From the NCBI GenBank assembly GCA_002428995.1, contig DIYJ01000014.1, forward strand, positions 62,001-126,000: a DNA stretch of 64,000 nt. Reading direction: 5' to 3'. The position numbers were made by a program, and so were the translations under genes. Shown here piece after piece: positions 17,100 to 25,977 of the stretch. A model generated the notes under the pieces. The model had not been told where the DNA came from. It did not search any database and saw nothing but the letters and a program-made list of their open reading frames with translations. Positions within the stretch are counted from its first letter, which is position 1. Every line of letters begins with the position of its first letter. Source of the stretch: Flavobacteriales bacterium UBA6057 (GTDB taxonomy: Bacteria; Bacteroidota; Bacteroidia; Flavobacteriales_G; Salibacteraceae).

Positions 17100-18053
17100 A
17101 TGGCTTCATTACGCTTACCCGTTTTTGTCATTCTCCTATTCTCCGGCTCCTCGGCTCTGGCTCAGGGTGCTTGTGATTCAGTGTACATCGATCGACTGGT
17201 GTTTGATGCGCTGATCGACAACACAGTGGAACTCACCATTTCCAATGAAAGCAGCAGAACATTTATGGATCCCCGCTTTGTGTTGAGGAATGAGGTCACC
17301 GATGAACTCATTGCAGAAGAAATTCCGGAGCTGGACAGCATCGGAGCGAGTAGTCAACATACGTTGGTTCTGAACCCGGATGTCAACGCGGAACCAGTTT
17401 TCAATGGCCAACTCTTGCTGTACAACATCTTTGACACCTTGCCTCAGTGTGTCTTCACGCCAGCCGTGGAGCTTTGTAAACGGGAGTGTTCAAACGTGAC
17501 CCTTGAAATGTTCGGGTTTGGCTCTGTCACTGCGGGAACCCTTCAATGGGAAATCAGAAAAGCATCGAACAATCGGCTCGAAGCCTCCGGACAACTCTCC
17601 TACTTTGGGCCCGGAAGCACCGAGACTGCAGACACGTATTGTTTGTTGCCGGGTTCCTACAACATCCGATTCTATGACAACGATGGCGTTTTTGGGGCTT
17701 TGGAAGTAGAGGTAACGACTGATTGGTACACGGAGCGCACGATTTTCGATGTCTATCAGTCTCCGGAATTGACCTTCGAATTCGACTTTCTGACTCAATG
17801 CGAACCAGCGGTTGGCATCACCAACATCCAACGCAAGGCAAGCAAACTGCGGGCCTACACGGTAGGAGAAGTATTGCATGTAACAACCGATGAACGCAAC
17901 CTGGGCCAGCTCAATCTCTACAGCATCGATGGCGTGTTGATCGACCAGCCCAGCTTCAACAGCAACAGCGGAACCCTTTCAATGGATGGATTCTCTTCCG
18001 GCATCTACATTATCGGATCGCCTTCCGAGGGTTTTGTGAAGTTCGTTCGATAG
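17100..18053 (+). CDS. T9SS cargo protein with short type A-like sorting domain
   Basis: A 317-residue protein from ATG 17100; a GTG-led extension of 9 codons upstream would spoil the signal peptide LPVFVILLFSGSSALAQ. Two immunoglobulin-like beta regions follow (residues about 30-125 and 130-235), with Cys residues in CVFTPAVELCKRECSNV and DTYCLLPGSYNIRFYDNDG. The last ~65 residues look like a type A sorting domain (LGQLNLYSIDGVLIDQ, then GFSSGIYIIGS), ending FVKFVR. Expected to cross the outer membrane by T9SS and be released or anchored. Role unknown. Confidence 0.75.
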   Translation: MASLRLPVFVILLFSGSSALAQGACDSVYIDRLVFDALIDNTVELTISNESSRTFMDPRFVLRNEVTDELIAEEIPELDSIGASSQHTLVLNPDVNAEPVFNGQLLLYNIFDTLPQCVFTPAVELCKRECSNVTLEMFGFGSVTAGTLQWEIRKASNNRLEASGQLSYFGPGSTETADTYCLLPGSYNIRFYDNDGVFGALEVEVTTDWYTERTIFDVYQSPELTFEFDFLTQCEPAVGITNIQRKASKLRAYTVGEVLHVTTDERNLGQLNLYSIDGVLIDQPSFNSNSGTLSMDGFSSGIYIIGSPSEGFVKFVR

Positions 18054-18178
18054 CTCAGGTACATTTTCCGGCTGGTTCATGGTTTATCCTCAGCTGCCCA
18101 ACAGAGGTAGGTCATTCCTCGTAAAGCAATTTAAAGATCACGCCCTCGTTAGCTGTGATCCTAACCCGGAAAACCGCC

Positions 18179-19831
18179 ATGCTTAAAACCTTCTCTGTGC
18201 TGTGCATATCCTTTGTGGTATGCTTTACTGCGACCTCCCAGCAAACAATGACCGAAACTCAAAACCTGGCCCACTTGTCCAGAGTCTGGGGTTTTTTGAA
18301 ATACTACCATCCTGAGGTAGCCAAGGGAAAAATGAACTGGGATGATGAACTCCTGCGGATGATGCCGGAAGTGAAAGCCGCCAGCAATAGTGAAGAGCTT
18401 TCGCAGGTCCTCCTCACCTGGATCGAATCGCTGGGAAAGGTGAAGAAATGCGGAGCCTGCGGCAAAAAAGAAAAGAAAGAGGTCTTTGAGAAGAGCTGGG
18501 ATCTGTCATGGACGCAGGAAAGCCCGTTCAGTCCCGCACTTGCCGCTCAACTCAAGCACATTGAAGACAATCGCGCGCAGCGAAAACACCACTACGCCAA
18601 AGCCGGTCTTTTTGGAAGCATCAAACTGAGAAACGAGCCCGAGTACACAGATTTCGGCTACCCTTCTGAAGATCATCGCCTGCTGTGCCTGTTCAGGTAT
18701 TGGAACATGGTGGAGTACTTTTTCCCCTACAAATACGCCACCGATCAGCCATGGGACGAAGTGTTGCTTGAAATGATTCCGCTGTTCAGAGATGCGAAAG
18801 ACGCCACGAGCTATCAGGTAGCCATGCTCCAATTATCAGCGAAAACAGACGACAGCCACAGCTATGTGTCTTCACCAAGGATCGCTGAATTCCTGGGTAA
18901 AAATTACATTCCGGTTCGTTACAAGGTGATGGACTCCGTAGCCATTGTCACACACTTTTATGATGACTCACTGGCCGCAGCCCATGACCTGCGCATAGGA
19001 GACATCATCACCAAAATGAATGGAAAGAGTGTGGCCTCCCTGATTCGGGAGCGTTATCCCTACATCCCCGCGTCCAACGATGCGGTAAAGCTTCGGAACT
19101 GTGGCTACATCCTGTTCAACGGCCCCGCAGACAAGGTGACCCTCACCATCGATCGTGATGGGCAGGAAAAGAAACTGAGAGTAGGCCGCTATCCCTTCAG
19201 CACTTTCAGCATCAATCGCAAACCCATGAGCGAAGAAACACCCTGGAAAATCATGAGTGACTCCATTGGATATGTGGACATGGGGAAGCTTGAAATGAAG
19301 CAGGTCAGTGATCTGGTCAAGGACCTGGAGGATACCAAAGCCATCATTTTTGATGTTAGAAACTACCCAAGAGGAACCATGTATAAACTGGCGGATTTCC
19401 TCAATCCTGAGCCCCGGGAATTTGTGAAGTTCACCTTCCCAAATGATGACTACCCGGGCAAGTTCAAATGGGCCGATCCCATGAAATGCGGGAAAAAGAA
19501 CAAAAACAACTACAAGGGCAAGGTCATCATACTGGCCAATGAGAAAACACAAAGCCACGCAGAGTTTACCTGCATGGCGCTGCAAACGGCTGACAATGCC
19601 GTGGTGATCGGAAGCCAAACCTCCGGTGCAGATGGCAACGTGATTCGCTTTGAGCTTGCCGGTGGGTTCCGAACATCGATCACAGGTCTGGGCGTGTACT
19701 ACCCTGACGGAAGGGAAACCCAACGGATTGGCATTGTACCTGATATTGAAATCAAACCTACGCTCGAAGGTCTCCGCGCGGGGAGAGATGAAGTGTTGGA
19801 GAAGGCCATGGAAGTAGCGCAGCAAAAGTGA
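18179..19831 (+). CDS. S41 family (tail-specific-type) peptidase, exported
   Basis: A 550-residue protein from ATG 18179, which starts a clean signal peptide (MLKTFSVLCISFVVCFTATS); a GTG 24 bases upstream is less likely. Residues about 30-200 form an N-terminal helical region resembling other Bacteroidota S41 proteins (LARVWGFLKYYHP-like). A PDZ-like domain is near residues 230-330 (AAAHDLRIGDIITKMNGKSV). The S41 catalytic core carries the probable nucleophile Ser in EKTQSHAEF, with GSQTSGADGN and ITGLGVYYPDGRETQRIGI after it. Unusual is a Lys-rich CxxC insert (KKCGACGKKEKKEV) near residue 90, perhaps a metal or redox site. It probably acts in the periplasm on unfolded protein tails. Confidence 0.88.
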   Translation: MLKTFSVLCISFVVCFTATSQQTMTETQNLAHLSRVWGFLKYYHPEVAKGKMNWDDELLRMMPEVKAASNSEELSQVLLTWIESLGKVKKCGACGKKEKKEVFEKSWDLSWTQESPFSPALAAQLKHIEDNRAQRKHHYAKAGLFGSIKLRNEPEYTDFGYPSEDHRLLCLFRYWNMVEYFFPYKYATDQPWDEVLLEMIPLFRDAKDATSYQVAMLQLSAKTDDSHSYVSSPRIAEFLGKNYIPVRYKVMDSVAIVTHFYDDSLAAAHDLRIGDIITKMNGKSVASLIRERYPYIPASNDAVKLRNCGYILFNGPADKVTLTIDRDGQEKKLRVGRYPFSTFSINRKPMSEETPWKIMSDSIGYVDMGKLEMKQVSDLVKDLEDTKAIIFDVRNYPRGTMYKLADFLNPEPREFVKFTFPNDDYPGKFKWADPMKCGKKNKNNYKGKVIILANEKTQSHAEFTCMALQTADNAVVIGSQTSGADGNVIRFELAGGFRTSITGLGVYYPDGRETQRIGIVPDIEIKPTLEGLRAGRDEVLEKAMEVAQQK

Positions 19832-19857
19832 CTTCCGCAGCGTGCCGATGGCAGAAA

Positions 19858-21267
19858 TTACTTTAACGACAAGTGCCTGTAATCGCCTGACTCCAATTGG
19901 AAATAATCAGGATTGAGCGTCTTGATTGGAAAGCGTTCAAAACGCCTGAAGAGGTAATCGTTTGGGCCAAGAGAGTCGCGGTTTTCATTGAAATCGAGGT
20001 CTTCTTCGGTACAAATGGTCACCATGCGCAAGTCACTATCCAAGCCGGATAAGAACATGGTCTCAATTGGATAGGACCAATTGGGATCGCTCTTCAACTC
20101 ACCCTCAAACACGGAAAACTTGCTTCCCTCCTCCGTTTGCGCCAACTGGATCACCGCTTCCATTTCAGACAGGCGATTTCCAAAAAACGCGTGGCCCGTT
20201 TGCCTGATCGACCATAGTTGGGCCGCAATCACCACTACAGCAGTCATGGTGAGGCCAAAAGACAAAAACCTTTTTCCCAAAGCAAATTCACTCGCGGCTA
20301 GCTGAGTGAAGGCATAGCCTGCTACAAAACTGAGCGGGAAATAGATTTGCTCCGCGTAGCGCGAACGGTCAAACCCGTGAAATGCCAGATTGGCCAGCAG
20401 CAACAGACCCAGGAACGAGAGCGTGAGAAACGCCAGCATTTTATACTTCCGAAGCCGCAACGTTAAAAGCAGCGCGATCAGCTGTAGCAACAACAGACCT
20501 GAGTATGCGCCAAACAGGAATTTGACCAATCCAGCTGCATAGTTCCAATCGTAGTCCCAGTTTTTCAGGTTGCTGAAAAAGGCACCTGTTTTCCCTTGCT
20601 CGTATTCACTGGCAAAGGATGTTTTAAGCACCACATAGCCAACAAGCAATAACCCAAAGAGCAGGTAAGAGCGCCACGGAAGGCGCGTTTGTTCCAGAAA
20701 ATGAATGACCAGAACAAAGAGCCACAGCAGCATGGCCATCGGATGGCTCCATAGGATGAGCGGAGAAAGTGCAAGCATAAGAACCAGCGACCATGGCTTG
20801 CCACTATGGTGCAAAACGCTGGAAAACAGGACAAGCAAACCCGCACCGTAATAGAGCTCGAACATGGGTACAAAAAAGCCGCTCGTGATGCCAAGTGTTT
20901 GTAGCAAAACCAACATCAGGCCTGCTTTTCGGTCCTGAAAACCGTAGCGTGATAAGAGGAAGGGCAAGTAGAAAAACAGCACGTGGCCGAGCGAGTAAAG
21001 CACCAACACCGTTTTCAGGCTCAACCCAAGTTTCACCCCCAGTAGCGGAAGCCACTGACTCAGCATCAGAATAAAGCGCTGATGCTCCACCCAAAATGCT
21101 TCGTGATTGATGACTTTGAACAGGTAATAACCAGAATCGGCCACCAATCGCTCCTTGTAAAATGCCAACGCCAACAAGCTCAGAACAAAAAACAGCGCAT
21201 GGACCAATAAGTCCTTCCAGGGCAGCCGTTCAAAAGAGGATGGAACGCGCAAAGTCATCATCGACAA
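19858..21267 (-). CDS. Polytopic membrane protein of unknown function
   Basis: A 469-residue protein with about ten hydrophobic segments, the first near residues 22-40 (LLVHALFFVLSLLALAFY). A luminal or periplasmic C-terminal part of about 110 residues is soluble and aromatic-rich. The general plan (short charged start, acidic residue after the first helix in VADSGYYLFKVIN, many helices, soluble tail) recalls membrane glycosyltransferases of the GT-C kind, but no diagnostic motif is clear, so this is only a suggestion. Internal starts at Met3 or Met4 are equally possible. It is convergent with the S41 peptidase gene and divergent from prs. Confidence 0.7.
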   Translation of the reverse strand: MSMMTLRVPSSFERLPWKDLLVHALFFVLSLLALAFYKERLVADSGYYLFKVINHEAFWVEHQRFILMLSQWLPLLGVKLGLSLKTVLVLYSLGHVLFFYLPFLLSRYGFQDRKAGLMLVLLQTLGITSGFFVPMFELYYGAGLLVLFSSVLHHSGKPWSLVLMLALSPLILWSHPMAMLLWLFVLVIHFLEQTRLPWRSYLLFGLLLVGYVVLKTSFASEYEQGKTGAFFSNLKNWDYDWNYAAGLVKFLFGAYSGLLLLQLIALLLTLRLRKYKMLAFLTLSFLGLLLLANLAFHGFDRSRYAEQIYFPLSFVAGYAFTQLAASEFALGKRFLSFGLTMTAVVVIAAQLWSIRQTGHAFFGNRLSEMEAVIQLAQTEEGSKFSVFEGELKSDPNWSYPIETMFLSGLDSDLRMVTICTEEDLDFNENRDSLGPNDYLFRRFERFPIKTLNPDYFQLESGDYRHLSLK

Positions 21268-21376
21268 ATAAAGGGAAAGTTGACCCCGACAGTCGCTTCA
21301 AAATGAATTCGTTGCAGTCAGTTCCGATACTCCAAAAAACAATCAATAAATCAATGAGTTAAGTGACTGACTTTTC

Positions 21377-21384
21377 TACATTTG
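21377..21384 (+). promoter_or_regulatory. -7 element of the prs promoter
   Basis: TACATTTG matches the Bacteroidota -7 consensus TAnnTTTG, 24 bases before ATG 21409. The -33 position carries only a weak match. Confidence 0.45.
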
Positions 21385-21408
21385 CAACCCTTTTTAGCCA
21401 GGGTAAAC

Positions 21409-22341
21409 ATGTCAAGAGAGGTAAAGATCTGCACCGGAACAGCGTCCCGAGAACTCGGAGAAAAAATCGCCTCAAGCTACGGCCTGCCACTAGCAAATGT
21501 GAACATCATGCACTTCAGCGATGGCGAATTCCAGCCATCTTTTGAAGAGACCGTTCGAGGTGCCGATGTATTCATCGTGCAGAGCACCATGCCTCCAGCC
21601 GACAACCTGATGGAACTTCTGCAAATGGTAGATGCAGCGAAGCGCGCTTCTGCTGAAAACATCATTGCAGTGATTCCTTACTATGGCTACGCCCGTCAGG
21701 ATCGAAAGGATAAGCCCCGTGTTTCCATTGGCTCCAAGTTGGTGGCCAACCTTCTCAGCGCAGCAGGTGTAACGCGCGTCATGACCATGGATCTGCACGC
21801 TGATCAAATCCAGGGATTCTTTGAAGTGCCTGTTGATCACCTTTTTGCATCCAGCATTTTCCTGCCCTACATCAAGAGCCTGGAGTTGGATGACTTGATC
21901 ATTGCTGCACCAGACACCGGAGGTACGAAGCGCGCCAACGCCTATTCAAAGTTTCTGAACTGCGATCTGGCCATCTGCTACAAGCAGCGCAAAGTGGCCA
22001 ACCAAATTGAATCGATGACCGTGATTGGCGATGTAGAAGGGAAAGACGTAGTGTTGGTAGACGACCTGATCGACACCGCTGGAACCCTGACCAAATCAGC
22101 CCAGATGATGATGGAACACGGAGCCAAAACGGTTCGTGCGATGATCACACATCCGGTGTTGAGCGGGCCAGCCTACGAACGAATCGAAGACTCCGTCCTG
22201 TTGGAATTGGTGACGACAGACACCATCCCAATGAAGCAGGCTTCCGACAAAATCAAAGTATTGGGTGTGGCCGACTTGTTTGCCAACACCATGAAGAGCA
22301 TTGTGAGCCACAAATCGATCAGCTCACAGTTTTTAATCTAG
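21409..22341 (+). CDS. prs: Ribose-phosphate pyrophosphokinase
   Basis: A 310-residue protein of normal length from ATG 21409; a TTG nine codons upstream is rejected because family members start at MSREVKI. It makes PRPP from ribose 5-phosphate and ATP for purine, pyrimidine, His, Trp and NAD synthesis. Visible motifs are FSDGEFQPSFEETVRGADVF near residue 40, IPYYGYARQDRK in the flexible loop, MDLHADQIQGFF for metal and ATP binding, and the PRPP-binding loop VVLVDDLIDTAGT near residue 220. It leads the run prs-rplY-pth with gaps of 31 and 14 bases, an arrangement commonly seen in Bacteroidota. Confidence 0.97.
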   Translation: MSREVKICTGTASRELGEKIASSYGLPLANVNIMHFSDGEFQPSFEETVRGADVFIVQSTMPPADNLMELLQMVDAAKRASAENIIAVIPYYGYARQDRKDKPRVSIGSKLVANLLSAAGVTRVMTMDLHADQIQGFFEVPVDHLFASSIFLPYIKSLELDDLIIAAPDTGGTKRANAYSKFLNCDLAICYKQRKVANQIESMTVIGDVEGKDVVLVDDLIDTAGTLTKSAQMMMEHGAKTVRAMITHPVLSGPAYERIEDSVLLELVTTDTIPMKQASDKIKVLGVADLFANTMKSIVSHKSISSQFLI

Positions 22342-22372
22342 TATCTAATTTCAATTTCTAAATACGAACGCA

Positions 22373-22993
22373 ATGAAAACGATGGAAATCAAGGGACATC
22401 TGCGAGAGGATCTTGGCAGTAAAGAAGCCAGAGGTCTGCGCAGAGAAGGTCAGGTTCCATGCGTGATTTACGGTGGTGATCAAAACATCCACTTTTACGC
22501 AGACTCCCGCGAACTCGGGAAACTGATCTACACTCCAGATGTCTACAAGGTAAAGTTGATCCTTGGAGACAAAACCGTAGAGGTAGTAATGCGCGATGCG
22601 CAGTATCATCCTGTTAAAGATGATTTGATGCACATGGACTTCTCAGAAGTTATCGCAGGCAAGCCTGTTTCTGTGAAGCTTCCAGTGATTCTTACTGGTC
22701 AATCGATTGGTGTGAAAAATGGTGGTGTGCTGCGAAGAAATGCCAAGAGCCTTTTTGTAAAAGGTTTGATTGACGAGCTTCCTGATGCGATCGAAATCGA
22801 TATCACTAAGATGCGCATTGGACACTCGACCAAAGTTGGAGACCTGAACTTCGATGGAGTTGAGTTCCTCGAAACAGACAACAGAGTAGTAGTAGCCATC
22901 AAAACTTCTCGTAGAGCAATTGCTGACGATGCTGAGGAGGAAGAAGAAGGCGCTGAAGGAGGAGAGACTGCAGAAGCTGCGGCTGAAGAATAA
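22373..22993 (+). CDS. rplY: 50S ribosomal protein L25/general stress protein Ctc
   Basis: A 206-residue protein of the long, two-domain TL5/Ctc form. The N-terminal 5S rRNA-binding domain is recognisable from KGHLREDLGSKEARGLRREG and the DAQYHPVKDDLMHMDF segment. A beta-rich C-terminal domain (residues about 100-180) and a very acidic tail rich in Glu and Ala follow. It binds 5S rRNA in the large subunit. Another Met two codons in could be the start. Placed between prs and pth. Confidence 0.96.
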   Translation: MKTMEIKGHLREDLGSKEARGLRREGQVPCVIYGGDQNIHFYADSRELGKLIYTPDVYKVKLILGDKTVEVVMRDAQYHPVKDDLMHMDFSEVIAGKPVSVKLPVILTGQSIGVKNGGVLRRNAKSLFVKGLIDELPDAIEIDITKMRIGHSTKVGDLNFDGVEFLETDNRVVVAIKTSRRAIADDAEEEEEGAEGGETAEAAAEE

Positions 22994-23007
22994 GTCAACC
23001 TCTTCTC

Positions 23008-23571
23008 ATGAAGTATTTGATTGTTGGACTCGGGAATCCAGGTACAGAGTACACGGAAACCCGCCACAACATAGGATTCAAAGCATTGGACGCTCTTGCC
23101 GGAGCGTCCAATGTTGTTTTTAGCCCTGGCCGACATGCAGATACGGCTGAGCTCAAACACAAGGGCCGCACCATCATCCTGTGCAAACCGATGACCTACA
23201 TGAACCTCAGTGGGAAGGCGGTGAACTATTGGATGCAGCAGGAAAAAATCCCTGTGGAGCGCATGCTGGTCATTACTGATGACATTGCTCTTCCCTTCGG
23301 AAAGATCAGGCTGCGGGGAAAAGGCAGCCACGGAGGTCACAACGGCCTTCGCAACATTGAAGAAACCATTGGCACCCAGCAATACCCACGCCTGCGATTT
23401 GGTGTTGGGAATGACTTTCACCCCGGGCAACAGGTCAACTATGTGCTCTCTGCCTGGAACGATACCGAACAGGAAGCCATGAAGGATCGCCTCAAGCTTG
23501 CAACCGAAGCCCTTCTGGGATTCACAACGCTGGGCCTTCCAAGAACCATGAACATGTTCAACAATCGTTGA
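23008..23571 (+). CDS. pth: Peptidyl-tRNA hydrolase
   Basis: A 187-residue protein of usual length. It frees tRNA from peptidyl-tRNA dropped off the ribosome. The active-site residues are in place: Asn10 in GLGNPGTEY, His20 in TRHNIGF, a further Asn in KPMTYMNLSG, and Asp in VITDDIALPFGKIRLR, followed by the glycine-rich GSHGGHNGLRNIE loop. Last gene of prs-rplY-pth, closed by the bidirectional terminator just downstream. Confidence 0.97.
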   Translation: MKYLIVGLGNPGTEYTETRHNIGFKALDALAGASNVVFSPGRHADTAELKHKGRTIILCKPMTYMNLSGKAVNYWMQQEKIPVERMLVITDDIALPFGKIRLRGKGSHGGHNGLRNIEETIGTQQYPRLRFGVGNDFHPGQQVNYVLSAWNDTEQEAMKDRLKLATEALLGFTTLGLPRTMNMFNNR

Positions 23572-23594
23572 AGACACCTTCGTTTTAAAAAACA

Positions 23595-23626
23595 AAAAGC
23601 CCCGTAGTATTTACTACAGGGCTTTT
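23595..23626. terminator. Bidirectional terminator between pth and a convergent gene
   Basis: Hairpin AAAAGCCCCGTAG, loop TATTTA, CTACAGGGCTTTT with one mismatch. A-rich on the left and T-rich on the right, so it can end transcription from both sides; it lies 24 bases after the pth stop and 23 bases from the convergent stop. Confidence 0.85.
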
Positions 23627-23648
23627 CTATGCTAAGAGCTTATTCGGA

Positions 23649-25652
23649 CTATTTCACCACGATTGTTTCCGTGTGTGTGAAGGAGTCACCATTGATGAAC
23701 AGGAAGTAGTTTCCTGACTCAATACCATCGAGAGAGAGCTGAGTGCCGCTGTTCACCGCATTGTAGTTGCGAATCACGCGTCCGCTAATGTCCATCATCT
23801 GAACATCCACTACAGCTTCCTGATCGCTGAGGCTGATGGTTACCATGTCTTCAGCTGGATTCGGGAAGAGCGAAATGCTTGGTGTTGCATCGAACCCATC
23901 ACCCGTTTTGTTGAATCCACCACCGCATGAGCTACAGCCCGGTAGTACGAGCATCGGCACATTCTGGCAGAACGTCTGCTGACAAGAGCTTCCATCAGGA
24001 CCTTGCGCGAAGACGGTAACACAGACGTTGTAGTTACAATTCGAAGAACTGAACTGATGAGTTGAAGGATTGCCCCAACTGGTGGAGCCGTCACCCCAGT
24101 TCCAGAGATATCCAGTGACAGTGGTTCCCGGCCCAAGGTTTACTGTTGCCGTGAACTGGTATTCGTAGCAGTCTACGTAAGAATTCGTGAAGCTAACACC
24201 GGAAATGTCGCACGTTGGAATCTTCGGGCACCCCTTTGTGAGGTCACTGTCGATCGGCTCCTGATCTCTTTGAAAATCGGCAGAGGTTCCCCCATTTGTG
24301 GCCACAGTAGCGGTCATCATGGTGAGGAAGCGGTTGACCTCCGGAGCATTGGTGCTCACCTCACAATCGCCTACCGTTTCAATCATTCCGTTTAGGTCTG
24401 ACTGCGCCACGGCCAGGTCAAAAGGACCGCTGTTGATCTGGTAACCCAGGAATTGAAGGTTTGCTTCTCCTACCCGACACATGATGTCTGGATAGCTGAT
24501 CAAAGACTGTTGCCAATAGAAGTTCTGAAATACATCGATATCATGATTGGCAAAGCCGCCATTGTTCACCTCCACGTATCGGAACCAGTCTACCGCCAGG
24601 GTATTCCTATCCACACTCGCGATGAATGTTGGAGAGTTGTTCGTTGCCACCCCATTGAGTTGCATGGTGCGCGTCAATCCTGCAACGAACAGGTTTTCCT
24701 CTGGCCCAAGCTCAATGGAATATCCAGCGACATCAGTACCGTTGAGTTGGTTGAACAGGTTGTTTGCGGCCGCAGCTCCAATGGTTGCGGTGCTCAAAGA
24801 AGCATTCTCAATCACATCGATCTCGAAGGTGTGCACCACCGAGTTGTTGGACATGGCATAGAGAATATCGTTGCCCTGATCATAGACCGCCTCTACACCG
24901 GTTTGGTGGCTGTTGGTAGATTCATTGGACAGATCCCAGATCAGCGTTCCGCTGTAGTCATAAAGCTGATGCAAAGAAGTAGGCTGATTGGTGAGCGAGT
25001 TGCGAATCATACCGGTAACATAAACTCCTACTCCAGGAAGTTCTGTGATGTCATTGGCCATGTCATACTGCTCGTTCGTGGCAGTGCCGTTAATCCTTCG
25101 GATCCAGTTCACACCGAGCGAAGCATCCAGTGAAACCAGTACACCTTTTTTGTCACCGCTGACACTGAAGATGTCATTGGAAGAGTAACCTGCGATGTAG
25201 TATTCGTCTGAACTGTTGGAATAGATGATGTCCAGACCGGTGGACTGATCATAGCCCTGAATATCCACTTCTACGTAGTTCACAACGTTCCCTGCGCCAT
25301 CGAGTTGCAGTACAAACATGGTCGGGGCGCCCGTTTGAAAGGACTCCGCATAACCGGTTACTACAATCAAATCGTTTCCACGGTTGAAAACGTCAAACGC
25401 GCGCTCGTCAGCTCCAAGGTCAAGAACCTGGCGCCAGGTTACAAAGCCGTTGGCATCGAGGAGAATGACTTCCGTAAGCGCATCACTTAGCGAGCCATCC
25501 GGGAAGGAAGTTCCTGCTAAGACCGTACCTTCCAGAAAGGGTTCAATGCTGTAGTGATTGTGGTCGCGACCATCGGGGTAAGAGTAGCGCCACTGTGCAA
25601 ATGAGCCGAAGCTCAATAGGAATACACTGAATAATAATAAGCTGTGCTTCAT
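23649..25652 (-). CDS. T9SS cargo protein with PKD domain and type A sorting domain
   Basis: A 667-residue protein. Residues 1-19 are a signal peptide (LLLFSVFLLSFGSFAQ). Residues about 20-420 look like a beta-propeller-type region with repeated YSNSSDEYYIAGYSS-like and GVYVTGMIR-like blades. Around residues 490-590 is a Cys-rich PKD-like domain (GYLWNWGDGSTSWGNPSTHQ). The last ~75 residues are a type A sorting domain: SLFPNPAEDMVTISL, VVDVQMMDISGRVIRNYN and IESGNYFLFING. Expected on the cell surface or outside; no enzymatic motif. It is preceded by the best promoter in the window. Confidence 0.88.
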   Translation of the reverse strand: MKHSLLLFSVFLLSFGSFAQWRYSYPDGRDHNHYSIEPFLEGTVLAGTSFPDGSLSDALTEVILLDANGFVTWRQVLDLGADERAFDVFNRGNDLIVVTGYAESFQTGAPTMFVLQLDGAGNVVNYVEVDIQGYDQSTGLDIIYSNSSDEYYIAGYSSNDIFSVSGDKKGVLVSLDASLGVNWIRRINGTATNEQYDMANDITELPGVGVYVTGMIRNSLTNQPTSLHQLYDYSGTLIWDLSNESTNSHQTGVEAVYDQGNDILYAMSNNSVVHTFEIDVIENASLSTATIGAAAANNLFNQLNGTDVAGYSIELGPEENLFVAGLTRTMQLNGVATNNSPTFIASVDRNTLAVDWFRYVEVNNGGFANHDIDVFQNFYWQQSLISYPDIMCRVGEANLQFLGYQINSGPFDLAVAQSDLNGMIETVGDCEVSTNAPEVNRFLTMMTATVATNGGTSADFQRDQEPIDSDLTKGCPKIPTCDISGVSFTNSYVDCYEYQFTATVNLGPGTTVTGYLWNWGDGSTSWGNPSTHQFSSSNCNYNVCVTVFAQGPDGSSCQQTFCQNVPMLVLPGCSSCGGGFNKTGDGFDATPSISLFPNPAEDMVTISLSDQEAVVDVQMMDISGRVIRNYNAVNSGTQLSLDGIESGNYFLFINGDSFTHTETIVVK

Positions 25653-25977
25653 GGTAAATAAGAATTAAATGGGTTGTTAAATGACATACAGATGTACGTC
25701 TGCTCACAAACCTAAATGACAAAGCTTGCATATCAAAAACAGGTAAAGCACAGACTCAATTTCCCAATAGATACATGAGCATAAGAAGTGTGCACGCGCC
25801 AGATCAAACACAAAGACTTGTTTACCAGTGCTTTATTTTTAAAAATGGGATTTCAGACGATCATTTCGCGCGCGGAACAAGCAATAGTGCAAGAAGGTTC
25901 AGCGGATTTCGCCCCTTATGAGGTTAGTATTCGGAACTTATGATTCCTTCTTGACAACTAACTTTTAAAAACTTAAC
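25653..25977. other. Divergent intergenic region of 325 bases
   Basis: Separates the T9SS cargo gene (minus) from the ECF sigma operon (plus). It holds the minus-strand promoter at 25707-25737. On the plus side there is a short inverted sequence GGAACTTATGATTCC at about 25935 that might be an operator or sigma-dependent element, but no TAnnTTTG box was found before the sigma gene, which would fit an autoregulated alternative promoter. Confidence 0.4.
25707..25737 (-). promoter_or_regulatory. Bacteroidota-type promoter for the T9SS cargo gene
   Basis: On the minus strand TTTG (25737-25734) is followed by exactly 19 bases and then TAGGTTTG (25714-25707), a full match to TTTG-N19-TAnnTTTG. It lies 54 bases before the start codon at 25652. 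Confidence 0.75.

Noticed and set aside
18968..19825. Minus-strand open frame of 285 codons opposite the S41 peptidase
   Set aside because: Antisense shadow of a gene with complete family motifs; no domain of its own.
22699..23595. Minus-strand open frame opposite rplY and pth
   Set aside because: Spans two well-supported housekeeping genes and has no domain.
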